DNA of 64,000 nt from Hymenobacter sp. BT18 (GCF_012273015.1 NZ_CP050954.1:2582001-2646000), one strand, 5' to 3'; positions 8,400 through 16,835 are shown, numbered from the stretch's first letter. Translations and numbers: made by a program. The notes: generated from the letters alone by a model not told the origin.

Positions 8400-9671
8400 T
8401 CACCGGGCTAGCAGCTGCTCGGCTACTTCGCGGCCGGTTTGCATGGCGGCGTTCAGGGAAGGATAGGCCGTGTAGTCGCCGCAGCGGTAGAGCGTATCAG
8501 AGAGTCGCAGCGGCTGCCGCGGGGGCTGACCGGCGGGATACACGGGCAGCGCCTGGGGCAGCACGTAGGTGCGCAGGTGCTGCCACTGCAGGGCGTCGGC
8601 CCCAAACCAGTCGGCCAATTCCTGGCGCAGCTTTTCCGTGAGGGCCGCCTCGCTCAGCCCATGCTCCCCGTGGGTGCTGACGGATACCAGCGCGGCCCCG
8701 GCCGGAGCATACTCGGCGCTGACGTTGGCCGGAAACGCCACGTTGTGCGCTAGAGCATCCGGGGAAGCATTGAGGTGCAAAAGGCGGGTCGGGCCCGAGG
8801 GGGTAAAGCCGGGCGCCGCAAAGTACGTGCAGGTGGTTTGCCGCCAGCCAGCCTCGGCGGCGGGCAGCTGGGACAGCAGCTTGCGGGCAGTCTCCCCATC
8901 TACGGCCACTACCACGGCAGCAGCTTCCAGGGTTTGGTCGGTCCAGAGGCGCACGGTGGTGCCGTCAATAGCCTCTACGGGCGTATTCAGGCGCACGGTG
9001 CCGGCGGGCAGGCGGGCGGCCAGCTGCTCGGGTATCTGCTGCATGCCTAAGGCCGGCACCACAGCCTCGCCCAGGGCAAATTGCTGAAATACGAACTCGA
9101 AGAAATTGGCCGCTGTGCTCAGGCCGCGGTCCAGGAATACGCCCCCGAAAAAGGGGCGGAAGAAGTTGATAATCATCTGCTCGCTCCAGCCATAGTGACG
9201 CAGAAAGCTCAGGGTATCTACATCGTTGGGCACGGGGCGCTCCAGCAGTTCCTGAGCCGGTACGAGGCTTACGTGGCGGGCCAGGCTGGCAATCCGCACC
9301 TTGTCGGGGAGGCTGCCTACCCGGGACGTGAGGGCGGCCAGGGCCCCCGAGGGCTGGCGCAAGGGGTTTAGCAGGGTGGTCTGCTGGCCATCGGGCAGGC
9401 GGATGATGGCTCCCGAGCGGAAGGGTTTCAGGTTGAGGGCGCCGTAGTCGAGCAGGCGCTGCACCTCGGGGTAGCGCGTGAGCAGGACCTGAAAGCCGCG
9501 GTCGAGGCGGAAGCCTTCGGGCGTCACGTCGGTGCGCACGCGCCCGCCCACAGCGTCGGCGGCTTCCAGCACCAGCACGGGCCGGCCGGCGCGGTGCAGG
9601 TAGTTGGCGCAGGTAAGGCCGGCCATGCCAGCGCCGATGATGATGATGGGTTTGTCGGGAGCAGCAGTCAT
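8400..9671 (-). CDS. NAD(P)/FAD-dependent amine oxidase-like oxidoreductase
   Basis: A 423-residue flavoprotein. The dinucleotide-binding motif PIIIIGAGMAGLTCANYL lies near the N-terminus, followed by VLVLEAADAVGGRVRTD, the classic start of the amine oxidase/phytoene desaturase superfamily. The C-terminus has YRCGDYTAYPSLNAAMQTGR, the second FAD-contacting motif. I chose the ATG at 9671 because it puts the FAD motif about 10 residues from the N-terminus; an ATG at 9722 would add 17 unrelated residues. Homologues in this superfamily act on amines, carotenoids or protoporphyrinogen. The substrate cannot be read here. The gene is monocistronic or follows the TrpF-like gene, whose stop lies 127 bp upstream. 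Confidence 0.85.
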   Translation of the reverse strand: MTAAPDKPIIIIGAGMAGLTCANYLHRAGRPVLVLEAADAVGGRVRTDVTPEGFRLDRGFQVLLTRYPEVQRLLDYGALNLKPFRSGAIIRLPDGQQTTLLNPLRQPSGALAALTSRVGSLPDKVRIASLARHVSLVPAQELLERPVPNDVDTLSFLRHYGWSEQMIINFFRPFFGGVFLDRGLSTAANFFEFVFQQFALGEAVVPALGMQQIPEQLAARLPAGTVRLNTPVEAIDGTTVRLWTDQTLEAAAVVVAVDGETARKLLSQLPAAEAGWRQTTCTYFAAPGFTPSGPTRLLHLNASPDALAHNVAFPANVSAEYAPAGAALVSVSTHGEHGLSEAALTEKLRQELADWFGADALQWQHLRTYVLPQALPVYPAGQPPRQPLRLSDTLYRCGDYTAYPSLNAAMQTGREVAEQLLAR

Positions 9672-9798
9672 ACCTGCCCAAACTGCGAAACCCAACGGAA
9701 GGTTGGGCCAACAGGTGTTCACCTCGCCCTGAAAAATCTCCGTGAGAAGCTGCGCCCAAAGGAAGACAGGGCGTGAAAGCCTTGATTAAAAGGGGCGC

Positions 9799-10473
9799 CT
9801 ACCCTTCAAACGTCCGCACGGCCTGCACGAAGCGGCGGAGCTTGACGGGGTCGAGGTGGCCGTTGGTACGGATACCGCTGCACACGTCTACGGCGAAGGG
9901 GCGCACGGCCGCCAGCGCGTCCTGCACGTTGTCGGGGGTGAGGCCGCCGGCCAGAAACACCGGCATGTTCAGCCCGTCGCGGATGCGCCGACTGATGGCC
10001 CAGTTGTGGGTACGGCCGGTGCCGCCCAGCTCCTTCACGGCTAGGCCGGGGTTGCCGCTGTCCAGCAAAATAGCATTCACGTGCGGGGCCACGCGGTGCG
10101 CTTCCTCCTCGGCCCGCTCATCTACCACATGGATTACCTGTACCAGTTGAATACCGGGCAAGGCCGTGCGCAGATCCTGGTAGGAGCCCGTGCTGAGGCG
10201 GTCTACAATCTGCAAAGTAGAAGTGCCCGTGCGGCACTGATGCGCAATAATGGAGGTCGTATCGGTTTCGCTGGTGAGCAGGAAAGAGCCTACGGCCGGG
10301 GGCGTGAGCTGGGCCAGCCGCCGCACCTGGTCGTCGGGCAGGATACCGGGGCCGGAGGGCATGCGGGCTACCAGGCCCAGGGCGTCGGCTCCAGCGGCTA
10401 CGGCCAGCGCCAGTTCCTGCGGGGTGCTGATGCAGCAGATCTTGATGCGCGGGTGGTAGGTGGGAAGGGCCAT
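9799..10473 (-). CDS. TrpF-fold protein (phosphoribosylanthranilate isomerase-like) with altered substrate residues
   Basis: A 224-residue (βα)8-barrel. The family fingerprint is clear: RIKICCIS with Cys13 at the catalytic cysteine, LLDSGNPG with Asp138 at the catalytic aspartate, GGTGRTHNW, FLAGGLTPDNV (174-183) and FAVDVCSGIR (193-202). Two usual substrate-binding motifs are changed. The SxR phosphate-binding segment after the second strand reads MPSGPGILPDD, lacking the Arg, and the QLHG motif reads LQIVDRL. No other tryptophan gene is nearby. The catalytic residues remain but the pocket differs, so it may act on something other than phosphoribosylanthranilate. It is leftward, 33 bp after the haem lipoprotein gene, and probably co-transcribed with it. 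Confidence 0.8.
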   Translation of the reverse strand: MALPTYHPRIKICCISTPQELALAVAAGADALGLVARMPSGPGILPDDQVRRLAQLTPPAVGSFLLTSETDTTSIIAHQCRTGTSTLQIVDRLSTGSYQDLRTALPGIQLVQVIHVVDERAEEEAHRVAPHVNAILLDSGNPGLAVKELGGTGRTHNWAISRRIRDGLNMPVFLAGGLTPDNVQDALAAVRPFAVDVCSGIRTNGHLDPVKLRRFVQAVRTFEG

Positions 10474-10506
10474 AGAGGCGTTGGTACGTAACGGAAAAGC
10501 GGGCGT

Positions 10507-11181
10507 CTAAAACAGCTTGCGCCGCTTCATGATTTTGCGGGTTTTCATGGTGTAGAACTCCGCCACGCCCGCCCGCTTCAGCTGCACCTGCCAAGCCCCC
10601 ATCACCTGGCCCAGGCGGTAGCCGGTAGCTTGGTCCTGGGGGTATTGTTTTTGAATCAGCGCGTAGTCCGCCATGGCCACGTCCTTGCCCACCTCGCCGT
10701 GGCAGCGCAGGCACTGGGCATCGCTGAGCACGATGGGCCGCTGGTAGAAAAACACTTCCGTAGAAGGCCGCCGCACGGTGCGCAGGGTGTCGGGCGTGAG
10801 TTCAGCTGCGACCAGCTTGGCTTGGTGCGCGGGGTTGCGGGGCTTAGCGGTTACCCGCCGGGGCACGGCCTCCAGCACCCGCGCCAGCGAATCGACGGCG
10901 GCGTAGGTTTCGGGCTGGCAGTACGGGAGGGCTGCCGCTACCCCACCTTCCTGCAGCTTTTGCGCGAGTACGCGGTTCAGCTCCCGGTCGGCGTAGCCCG
11001 TGAGGGAGTCGCCGGCCCAGCGGGTGGCACGCAGCAGGTCTTTGGGAAGAATGCGCTTCACCTGCCAGTTCTCGGCTTCCACGGCCAGCTCTTTCGTGTT
11101 GCGCAGGTGCTCAATCTGGTCGGGCCGGCAGCCGCTCAGCACGCCACCGGCTACCACCAGAAGGCAGAATAAGAAACGCAT
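10507..11181 (-). CDS. DUF3365 (Tll0287-like) monohaem lipoprotein
   Basis: A 224-residue protein starting at the ATG at 11181. A lipobox (VVAGGVLSGC) near residue 17 predicts a lipoprotein in the periplasm. The domain matches the DUF3365/Tll0287-like family: a helical region, PRRVTAKPRNPAH, then a single CxxCH haem site (QCLRCHGEVG) and GYRLGQVMGAWQVQL. The family is thought to bind c-type haem and sense redox state or a small ligand. A basic tail, MKTRKIMKRRKLF, ends the protein. It lies upstream of the TrpF-like gene with a 33-bp gap in the same direction. The family call is strong; physiological role unknown. Confidence 0.85.
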   Translation of the reverse strand: MRFLFCLLVVAGGVLSGCRPDQIEHLRNTKELAVEAENWQVKRILPKDLLRATRWAGDSLTGYADRELNRVLAQKLQEGGVAAALPYCQPETYAAVDSLARVLEAVPRRVTAKPRNPAHQAKLVAAELTPDTLRTVRRPSTEVFFYQRPIVLSDAQCLRCHGEVGKDVAMADYALIQKQYPQDQATGYRLGQVMGAWQVQLKRAGVAEFYTMKTRKIMKRRKLF

Positions 11182-11251
11182 AGGCAAAGACGCTAGATCA
11201 GGCCGAAAATACTGCTCCCGGCCCGCTCCCCAAAGATAGGGGTAGATCCTG

Positions 11252-12577
11252 TCAGGCCGTCACTGAGCTTTCCTGGAGCTGGCCCGTTAGGTACTCCCGC
11301 AGCTCCTCGTAGGCGGGCGCCAGCACCACACTGCGCTTAGGCTGTTGCATGAGGGTTTGCAGCTCTGCGGGCACGGCCACTTCCCGGCCTGTAGCAGCCT
11401 CCACCACGTCGGGGAACTTCACGGGGTGAGCTGTTTCCAGAAAGACCCCCGCCGCCTCGGGGTTGCGGGCCAGGTAATGCTCCAGGGCGAAGTAGGCTAC
11501 GGCTCCGTGGGGGTCGAGCACGTAGCCCGTTTGCTGATGCACCCGCCGGATGGTAGCCGCCGTTTCGTTGTCCGATACGGAGTAGCCGCTGAGCTTCTCC
11601 CGGATGCTGGGGTACTCATTGCCGAACAGCTCCAGAATGCGGCCAAAGTTGCTGGGGTCGCCCACGTCCATGGCGTTGGAGAGGGTGGCTACAGCGGGCT
11701 GGGCCGCATACCGGCCCGAGGTAAGATAGGCGGGCACTACGGCATTGGCATTGCAGGCCGCCACAAAGCGCGCTACCGGCAGTCCCGAAACGTGGGCCAG
11801 CAAGCCGGCGCAGAGGTTGCCGAAGTTGCCGCTGGGCACGGCCACCACCGGGGGGTTGCCGGTCTGGGCCAGGGCCTGGGCCACGCCGTAGCAGTAGTAC
11901 ACCTGCTGGGGAAGCCACCGTGCCACGTTGATGGAGTTGGCCGAGGTGAAGCGCCGCTGCTGCATGAGCTCCTGGTCGCGGAAGGCCTGCTTTACCAAGC
12001 GCTGGCAGTCATCGAAGTTGCCGCGTATTTCCAGGGCCGTTACGTTCTGGCCCAGGGCCGTAAGCTGCTGCTCCTGCACGGGACTCACCCGCCCCGAGGG
12101 ATACAGAATAACTACTTCTACGCCCGGCACGCCCAGAAAGCCACTGGCTACGGCCCCGCCCGTGTCGCCGGAAGTAGCCACCAGCACCGTTACGGGTCGG
12201 GTTTCACTGCGGGAGAAGTAGCCCAGGCAGCGGCTCATAAAGCGGGCCCCCACGTCCTTGAACGCCAGCGTGGGCCCGTGAAACAGCTCCAGGGCGCTGA
12301 TGCCGTTGGCCACGGGCACCAGCGGAAACGGGAAGTTCACCGTTTCGGCGCAGATGCAGCGCAACTCCGCCTCCGGAATAGCCTCGCCCACGTAGGGTGC
12401 CAGCACGGTGTAGGCAACCTCCGCCGGTTCCAGATGCGGGAGCTGCTCCACAAAGCCCGCCGGAAACTGCGGAATGGTTTCGGGGAAATACAGGCCGCCA
12501 TCCGGGGCCTGCCCGGCAATGGTAGCAGTCCGGAAGTCCACGGTTTCAGACTGGCGGTTGAGGCTGTAGTAGCGCAT
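11252..12577 (-). CDS. thrC: threonine synthase
   Basis: A 441-residue PLP enzyme that converts O-phosphohomoserine to threonine and phosphate, the last step of the pathway. The N-terminus has MRYYSLNRQ and DGGLYFPE, the PLP lysine lies in GPTLAFKDVGARFM, and the phosphate-binding loop is ATSGDTGGAVASGFLG. VPSGNFGNLCAG and NAMDVGDPSNFGRI are further threonine synthase signatures. It is the last gene of the leftward thrA-thrB-thrC operon. The 168-bp gap after thrB contains a half copy of the intergenic repeat and is unusually long for an operon. Length is normal for the bacterial class. Confidence 0.97.
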   Translation of the reverse strand: MRYYSLNRQSETVDFRTATIAGQAPDGGLYFPETIPQFPAGFVEQLPHLEPAEVAYTVLAPYVGEAIPEAELRCICAETVNFPFPLVPVANGISALELFHGPTLAFKDVGARFMSRCLGYFSRSETRPVTVLVATSGDTGGAVASGFLGVPGVEVVILYPSGRVSPVQEQQLTALGQNVTALEIRGNFDDCQRLVKQAFRDQELMQQRRFTSANSINVARWLPQQVYYCYGVAQALAQTGNPPVVAVPSGNFGNLCAGLLAHVSGLPVARFVAACNANAVVPAYLTSGRYAAQPAVATLSNAMDVGDPSNFGRILELFGNEYPSIREKLSGYSVSDNETAATIRRVHQQTGYVLDPHGAVAYFALEHYLARNPEAAGVFLETAHPVKFPDVVEAATGREVAVPAELQTLMQQPKRSVVLAPAYEELREYLTGQLQESSVTA

Positions 12578-12613
12578 GCTGGTTGAGGTTAGTCGTTTCT
12601 ATTCGTTTGTTTT

Positions 12614-12641
12614 CTGTCATCCTGAGCTTGCGAAGGACCTT
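12614..12641. repeat. half copy of the intergenic hairpin repeat
   Basis: The sequence TGTCATCCTGAGCTTGCGAA followed by GGACCTT lies in the thrB-thrC gap. It matches one arm of the hairpin family seen elsewhere in the window but has no second arm. A second repetitive-looking motif, GCGCAGAGGGCGCAGAG, follows at about 12698-12714. Confidence 0.55.
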
Positions 12642-12745
12642 ATGACCGTCGAACGAGCCCAGCTCAAGCGTTTTTAGCCCGCAGAAGCCGCAGCGGTTTG
12701 CGCAGAGGGCGCAGAGCACGCTAGGATCCTGCTGAGGCTTAGGAA

Positions 12746-13687
12746 TCAAGGGTTATTCACGATCTGGCAGCCGTGGGGGTTGATGCTCGTCAGGTAGATA
12801 TGATGTTCCAGCCCCAGACGCTGGTAGGTTGCGCGCATCACCGCTTCCACGGCTTGGGCCGTGGCCTCATCCTGGCTGAGCATGAACAGAGAAGGCCCCG
12901 AGCCGGAAATGCCCCCGCCCAGCGCTCCTGCGGCCCGACTGCCTTCTTTCACCTCCCGGAACCCCGGAATGAGGATGCTGCGCACAGGCTCCACAATCAC
13001 GTCTTCGAGGGAGCGGCCGATGAGGGCGTAGTCGTGCTTGAGCAGGCCGGCCACCAGCCCGCCCACGTTGCCCCACTGCCGGATGGCGTCCTGCAAACTC
13101 ACCTGCCGCTTCAGAATCTGGCGAGCATCGGAGGTCTTCACCTCAATCTGTGGGTGCACCACCGTCACGAACAGGGGCGGAGCGTCGAGCGGCACCACGT
13201 CGGGTGTGGGCGTGGTCGACCGAATCAGGGTGACGCCCCCGTAAATGCCGGGCGCAATGTTGTCGGCGTGGCGCACCCCGGAGGCTACTTCCTCCCCATA
13301 CATGGCAAACTCCACCAGCTCGGCCTTGCTGAACCGCTCGTGCAAAAGGCGGTTCAGGCCCACCACGGCCCCGGCGGCGCTGGCGGCGCTGCTGCCAATA
13401 CCGCTGCCCGGCCGGATGGCTTTCCGAATCCGCACTTCCACGCCCAGCGGCTCGGGCACGGCCCGCAGCATGGCCAGCAGCGCCGCCCCGGCCACGTTGC
13501 GCGTAGGCTCCGTGGGCAGGCCAAAGTCGTCGTCGTTGATGATGACGACGCCGGGCTGCTCGGTCAGGCGCAGGCGCATTTCGTCGTTGGGGGCGGCCAG
13601 CGCAAACCCCAGCACGTCGAACCCGCATACCACGTTGGCCACGGTGGCGGGAGCAAGCACGGTAACGGTTTCAGGAGAAAAAGGCAT
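12746..13687 (-). CDS. thrB: homoserine kinase
   Basis: A 313-residue GHMP-family kinase that phosphorylates homoserine with ATP. Signatures are the N-terminal substrate motif PATVANVVCGFDVLGFAL, the ATP-binding motif RPGSGIGSSAASAAGA, and the C-terminal GGGISGSGPSLFMLS loop. It is the middle gene of the leftward thr operon. The 157-bp gap to thrA is filled by a perfect hairpin repeat at 13738-13828, so transcription reaching thrB must pass through this structure. Length and all motifs are normal. Confidence 0.97.
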   Translation of the reverse strand: MPFSPETVTVLAPATVANVVCGFDVLGFALAAPNDEMRLRLTEQPGVVIINDDDFGLPTEPTRNVAGAALLAMLRAVPEPLGVEVRIRKAIRPGSGIGSSAASAAGAVVGLNRLLHERFSKAELVEFAMYGEEVASGVRHADNIAPGIYGGVTLIRSTTPTPDVVPLDAPPLFVTVVHPQIEVKTSDARQILKRQVSLQDAIRQWGNVGGLVAGLLKHDYALIGRSLEDVIVEPVRSILIPGFREVKEGSRAAGALGGGISGSGPSLFMLSQDEATAQAVEAVMRATYQRLGLEHHIYLTSINPHGCQIVNNP

Positions 13688-13737
13688 GTAGCAAATCTGA
13701 AATAGCGTGTTTGGGGGCTTATAAAAATGACGTTTTC

Positions 13738-13828
13738 GTCATGCTGAGCTTGTCGAAGCATCTCTACCGCTTCGTTGAATTACGACCGCAACGAAGCGGT
13801 AGAGATGCTTCGACAAGCTCAGCATGAC
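13738..13828. repeat. intergenic hairpin repeat, copy B, inside the thr operon
   Basis: Two 39-nt arms (13738-13776 and 13790-13828) are perfectly complementary around a 13-nt loop. The core is GTCATGCTGAGCTTGTCGAA followed by GCATCTCTACCGCTTCGTT. It has no U-tract, and it lies between thrA and thrB. Confidence 0.95.
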
Positions 13829-13844
13829 AACTCCCAAGCATGCT

Positions 13845-16304
13845 CTAACTCTGCACGGCGCGGAGTACGTCGGCAAACACGCCCGAGGCAGTTACCTCGG
13901 CCCCGGCCCCAGCGCCTTTGATGACAAGTGGCTGCTCTACGTAGCGGTTGGTGTAAAACAGTACGGCGTTGTCCTTGCCTTGCAGGGAGTATAAATCGTG
14001 GCTGGGCGGCAGGGCCTGCAGGCCGACGCGGGCCTGCCCATCGGCGAAGCTGGCCACAAAGCGCAGCTTCTTGCCTTCGGCTGCCGCCGCATCAAACAGG
14101 CCCCGGAAGTGGGGCTCGTGCACGGCCAGTTGCTCGTAGAACGCCGGTACGTCGCCTTCCAGGCACGAGGCCGGCAGGAAAGACTCGTTGGCTACCTCGC
14201 TCATCTCCAGCGGGTGGCCGGCCTCGCGGGCCAGGATCAGGATTTTGCGGGCCACGTCTACGCCCGTGAGGTCGAGGCGCGGGTCGGGCTCGGTATAGCC
14301 CTCGTCCTGGGCCTGGCGCACCACCTCCGCGAAGGGCCGCGTGCCGTCGTAGTTGTTGAACACGAAGTTGAGCGTACCCGACAGCACCGCCTGCATGCGC
14401 TGTACCTCGTCGCCGCTGCGCAGCAGGTCGCCCAGGGTACCAATAATGGGCAAACCAGCGCCCACGTTCGTTTCGAACAGGAAGTGGGTGTTGAACTCCT
14501 GGGCCAGGGACTTCAGATGGGCGTAGCTCTGGTACTCCGAGGAAGCCGCTACCTTGTTGCAGGCCACTACGGCCACGCTTTTCGCCAGCAGCCCGGCGTA
14601 TACCTGGGCCACATCGGCGCTGGCCGTCACGTCCACAAACACGGTATTACGCAGGTTCAAGGCCAGCAACTGCTCGGTGAAAGTCGTCAGGTTTAACGCC
14701 TGCCCACCTTCCAGCGCGGCCTGCCAGTTGCTGAGGTCGATGCCTTCTTCGTCGAGCACGAACTGCTTGCTGGTCGCCAGGCCCACCACGCGCAGGTTCA
14801 GGCGCAGCTTTTCCAGCAACCAGGGTTGTTGCCGATTCAACTGTTCCAGGAGCTTGCGGCCCACGTTGCCCACGCCCGTCACCACCACGTTCACCTGGCG
14901 GGCCGTGGCTTCGAAGAAGCTTTCATGCAGCACGTTAATGGCTTTGCGCACATCCTGCTGCCGGATGACGGTGGAAATATTCTTCTCCGAGGAGCCCTGG
15001 GCAATGGCGCGGATATTGACCCCGTTCTGGCCCAGCGCCGCAAACATGCGCCCACTGATGCCGGGGTGGTTTTTCATTTGCTCGCCCACCAGGGCCACAA
15101 TGGCTAAGTCGTCTTCCCGGTACAGCGGGTCGAGGCGGCCGGCCTGAATTTCGGGCGCAAACTCCTCGTCGGCGGCCTGCTGGGCGCGGGCGGCTTCTGG
15201 GGCACTTACGGCCACGCAGATGGAGTGCTCAGAAGAGCTTTGGGTAATGAGAATCACGTTGACCTGCTCCCGAGCCAGGGCCGCAAACAGCCGCCGCGAA
15301 AAGCCCGGAATGCCCACCATGCCGCTGCCTTCGAGCCGCAGCAAAGCCACCGGGCCAATGCTCGACAATCCCCGCACAAAGGCGTGGTTGGCGGGCGGCC
15401 CCACTTCTACCAGCGTGCCGGCATCTTCGGGGGCAAAGGTGTTCTTGATCCAGAGCGGAATACCCTGGCGCATCACCGGCTGGATGGTGGGCGGGTACAG
15501 CACTTTGGCGCCAAAGTGCGAGAGTTCCATGGCTTCCTGGTAGGAGATGCGCGGGATGGGGCGGGCAGCGCGCACCAAGCGTGGGTCAGCCGTCATCATG
15601 CCGCTCACGTCGGTCCAGATTTCCAGCTGCGTGGCGCTGAGGGCGCCGGCAAAGATGGCGGCAGTATAGTCGGAGCCGCCCCGGCCCAGCGTGGTGGTGC
15701 TGCCATCGGGGGCCGAGGAGATAAAGCCCGGGGCTACGTAGAGCGGGGCCCCGGCCTGCTGCACGGCGGCCTGGATACGGTCGTTGGTGGCGGCAAAGTC
15801 CACGGCGGCGTGGCCGTAGCGGGCGTCGGTGCGAATCAGCTGGCGGCTGTCCAGCCACTGATGGGCGGCCCCGCGGGCACCCAGCCCGGCCGCTACCACC
15901 TTCGAGGAAAGCAGCTCCCCGTAGCTTACCAGCTTGTCGAGAGTGCGGTTGGACAGCTCGCCCAAGGCAAAAATTCCGTCGCAGAGGCTTTCCAGCTCGT
16001 TGCAGTGAGTTTTCACCACGCTCAGCACCGCGCTCTGCCCCGTGATGGGTAGCAGCTCGCGCACCACGGCCAGGTGGCGCTGCTCCAGTTCCTGCAGCAG
16101 CTCCCGGTACGTGGCATCGGCGGCGGCGGCGCGGCGGCCGGCCCCAATGAGGGCATCCGTTACGCCGCCCAGCGCCGATACCACCACCACGGCGGGCTGC
16201 TGCCGGGCAGCCGCTTCGGCCAGGTCCAGTACCCGTCCGATGTTTGCGGCATTGGCTACCGATGAGCCCCCAAATTTCAAAACCTGCATAGCCTGTGCAT
16301 TCAT
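13845..16304 (-). CDS. thrA: bifunctional aspartokinase I / homoserine dehydrogenase
   Basis: An 819-residue fusion that catalyses the first and third steps from aspartate to threonine. The kinase part starts with QVLKFGGSSVANA and includes GRGGSDYTAAIFAG. Two ACT-type regulatory repeats follow at about 320-460. The dehydrogenase part starts near residue 470 with NVVVTGVGNVGRKLLEQL (NAD(P) binding), then FETNVGAGLPIIGTL and LSGTLNFVFN. The ACT region in such fusions normally gives feedback inhibition by threonine. Start at the ATG at 16304, 12 nt after the U-tract of the attenuator. The first gene of the thr operon, controlled at least by the leader peptide and terminator upstream. Confidence 0.97.
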   Translation of the reverse strand: MNAQAMQVLKFGGSSVANAANIGRVLDLAEAAARQQPAVVVVSALGGVTDALIGAGRRAAAADATYRELLQELEQRHLAVVRELLPITGQSAVLSVVKTHCNELESLCDGIFALGELSNRTLDKLVSYGELLSSKVVAAGLGARGAAHQWLDSRQLIRTDARYGHAAVDFAATNDRIQAAVQQAGAPLYVAPGFISSAPDGSTTTLGRGGSDYTAAIFAGALSATQLEIWTDVSGMMTADPRLVRAARPIPRISYQEAMELSHFGAKVLYPPTIQPVMRQGIPLWIKNTFAPEDAGTLVEVGPPANHAFVRGLSSIGPVALLRLEGSGMVGIPGFSRRLFAALAREQVNVILITQSSSEHSICVAVSAPEAARAQQAADEEFAPEIQAGRLDPLYREDDLAIVALVGEQMKNHPGISGRMFAALGQNGVNIRAIAQGSSEKNISTVIRQQDVRKAINVLHESFFEATARQVNVVVTGVGNVGRKLLEQLNRQQPWLLEKLRLNLRVVGLATSKQFVLDEEGIDLSNWQAALEGGQALNLTTFTEQLLALNLRNTVFVDVTASADVAQVYAGLLAKSVAVVACNKVAASSEYQSYAHLKSLAQEFNTHFLFETNVGAGLPIIGTLGDLLRSGDEVQRMQAVLSGTLNFVFNNYDGTRPFAEVVRQAQDEGYTEPDPRLDLTGVDVARKILILAREAGHPLEMSEVANESFLPASCLEGDVPAFYEQLAVHEPHFRGLFDAAAAEGKKLRFVASFADGQARVGLQALPPSHDLYSLQGKDNAVLFYTNRYVEQPLVIKGAGAGAEVTASGVFADVLRAVQS

Positions 16305-16316
16305 TAAGTAGACAAG

Positions 16317-16371
16317 AAAAAACCCGCTTCACTCGGTGGCTTCTCAGGAGAAGCGTACCGGCGAGGCGGGC
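16317..16371 (-). terminator. thr operon attenuator terminator hairpin
   Basis: On the minus strand, CCCGC and CCGGT pair with ACCG and GCGGG around an inner perfect hairpin GCTTCTCCTGAGAAGC. Six Ts follow at 16322-16317, only 12 nt before the thrA ATG. The 5' arm segment at 16364-16371 (GCCCGCCT) can instead pair with 16402-16408 (AGCGGGC) just after the leader-peptide stop. This gives the usual terminator/antiterminator choice. Confidence 0.9.
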
Positions 16372-16402
16372 GGCGAATCAAGGGTGAAAGAGGATTCCGC
16401 GG

Positions 16403-16414
16403 CCCGCTAGCGGG
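16403..16414 (-). promoter_or_regulatory. pause/pairing segments 1 and 2 of the thr attenuator
   Basis: The 12-bp perfect palindrome CCCGCTAGCGGG spans the last codon and stop of the leader peptide. Its two halves are segments 1 and 2. Segment 2 is also complementary to the 5' arm of the terminator, so a ribosome held at the Thr/Ile codons would free it to form the antiterminator. Confidence 0.8.
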
Positions 16415-16496
16415 TTGTAATCACGGTTGCCCCGGTACCAATCTGCGTGATTGGCAGTGCGTGGAAGAAAGCCTTGGTAGCACGAAGCAGGGCCAT
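16407..16496 (-). CDS. thrL: thr operon leader peptide (29 residues)
   Basis: A short frame with ATG at 16496 and TAG at 16407-16409. The peptide ends ITQIGTGATVITTR. Eight of the thirteen residues from 16 to 28 are Thr or Ile, and the whole peptide has six Thr and three Ile in 29. It is followed by alternative pairing segments and an intrinsic terminator before thrA. This is the textbook layout of a translation-coupled attenuator that reads charged tRNA-Thr and tRNA-Ile. The sequence has no evident similarity to the enteric thrL peptide beyond composition. Start choice rests on it being the only ATG in frame that gives a short peptide ending at the pairing region. Expression is inferred from layout. 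Confidence 0.85.
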   Translation of the reverse strand: MALLRATKAFFHALPITQIGTGATVITTR

Positions 16497-16515
16497 GAGC
16501 GCGGAGTAGATGGCC

Positions 16516-16523
16516 GCAAAGTA
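16516..16523 (-). promoter_or_regulatory. possible -7 element of the thr operon promoter
   Basis: TACTTTGC lies 19 nt before the leader-peptide ATG. It resembles TAnnTTTG with one spacer base missing, and ATTG lies about 17 nt upstream. A weak match; no better candidate was seen between the leader peptide and prfA. Confidence 0.3.
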
Positions 16524-16827
16524 GAAACTTTTCGAAACGGCAATGGCTTTCGTATAAAATTATCTACGATTTCTACCGCCCTCTTTACGGCGCGTTTTGC
16601 CCCATGTGCTCCGCCCCGCCGAAATGCTGGGTTTAGGCTTCCAGGTTGATAATCAGCGGGTAGGTGGTGAACCGCGCCGGAAGCTGACAGTGTTTGGCCG
16701 GGTAGCGCAATTACTATGGCTACGCCGCAGCGCCAGGTTTTATCGGTGGGCCGCCTTGGGGTTTAGGGCCGGGCAGCCACTTAGCAATCAGGTGCTTCCA
16801 CGGCATTTATCGTCGGCGGCGTTTGCG

Positions 16828-16835
16828 TACCTTTG
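16828..16835 (+). promoter_or_regulatory. -7 promoter element of prfA
   Basis: TACCTTTG is a perfect match to the Bacteroidota TAnnTTTG element, 26 nt before the prfA ATG. The remaining 16497-16827 stretch between the divergent thr leader and prfA shows no coding content. Confidence 0.65.

Noticed and set aside
11345..13705. Long plus-strand frames opposite thrC and thrB
   Set aside because: The leftward genes carry full catalytic motifs. The opposite frames carry none and have no promoter boxes.
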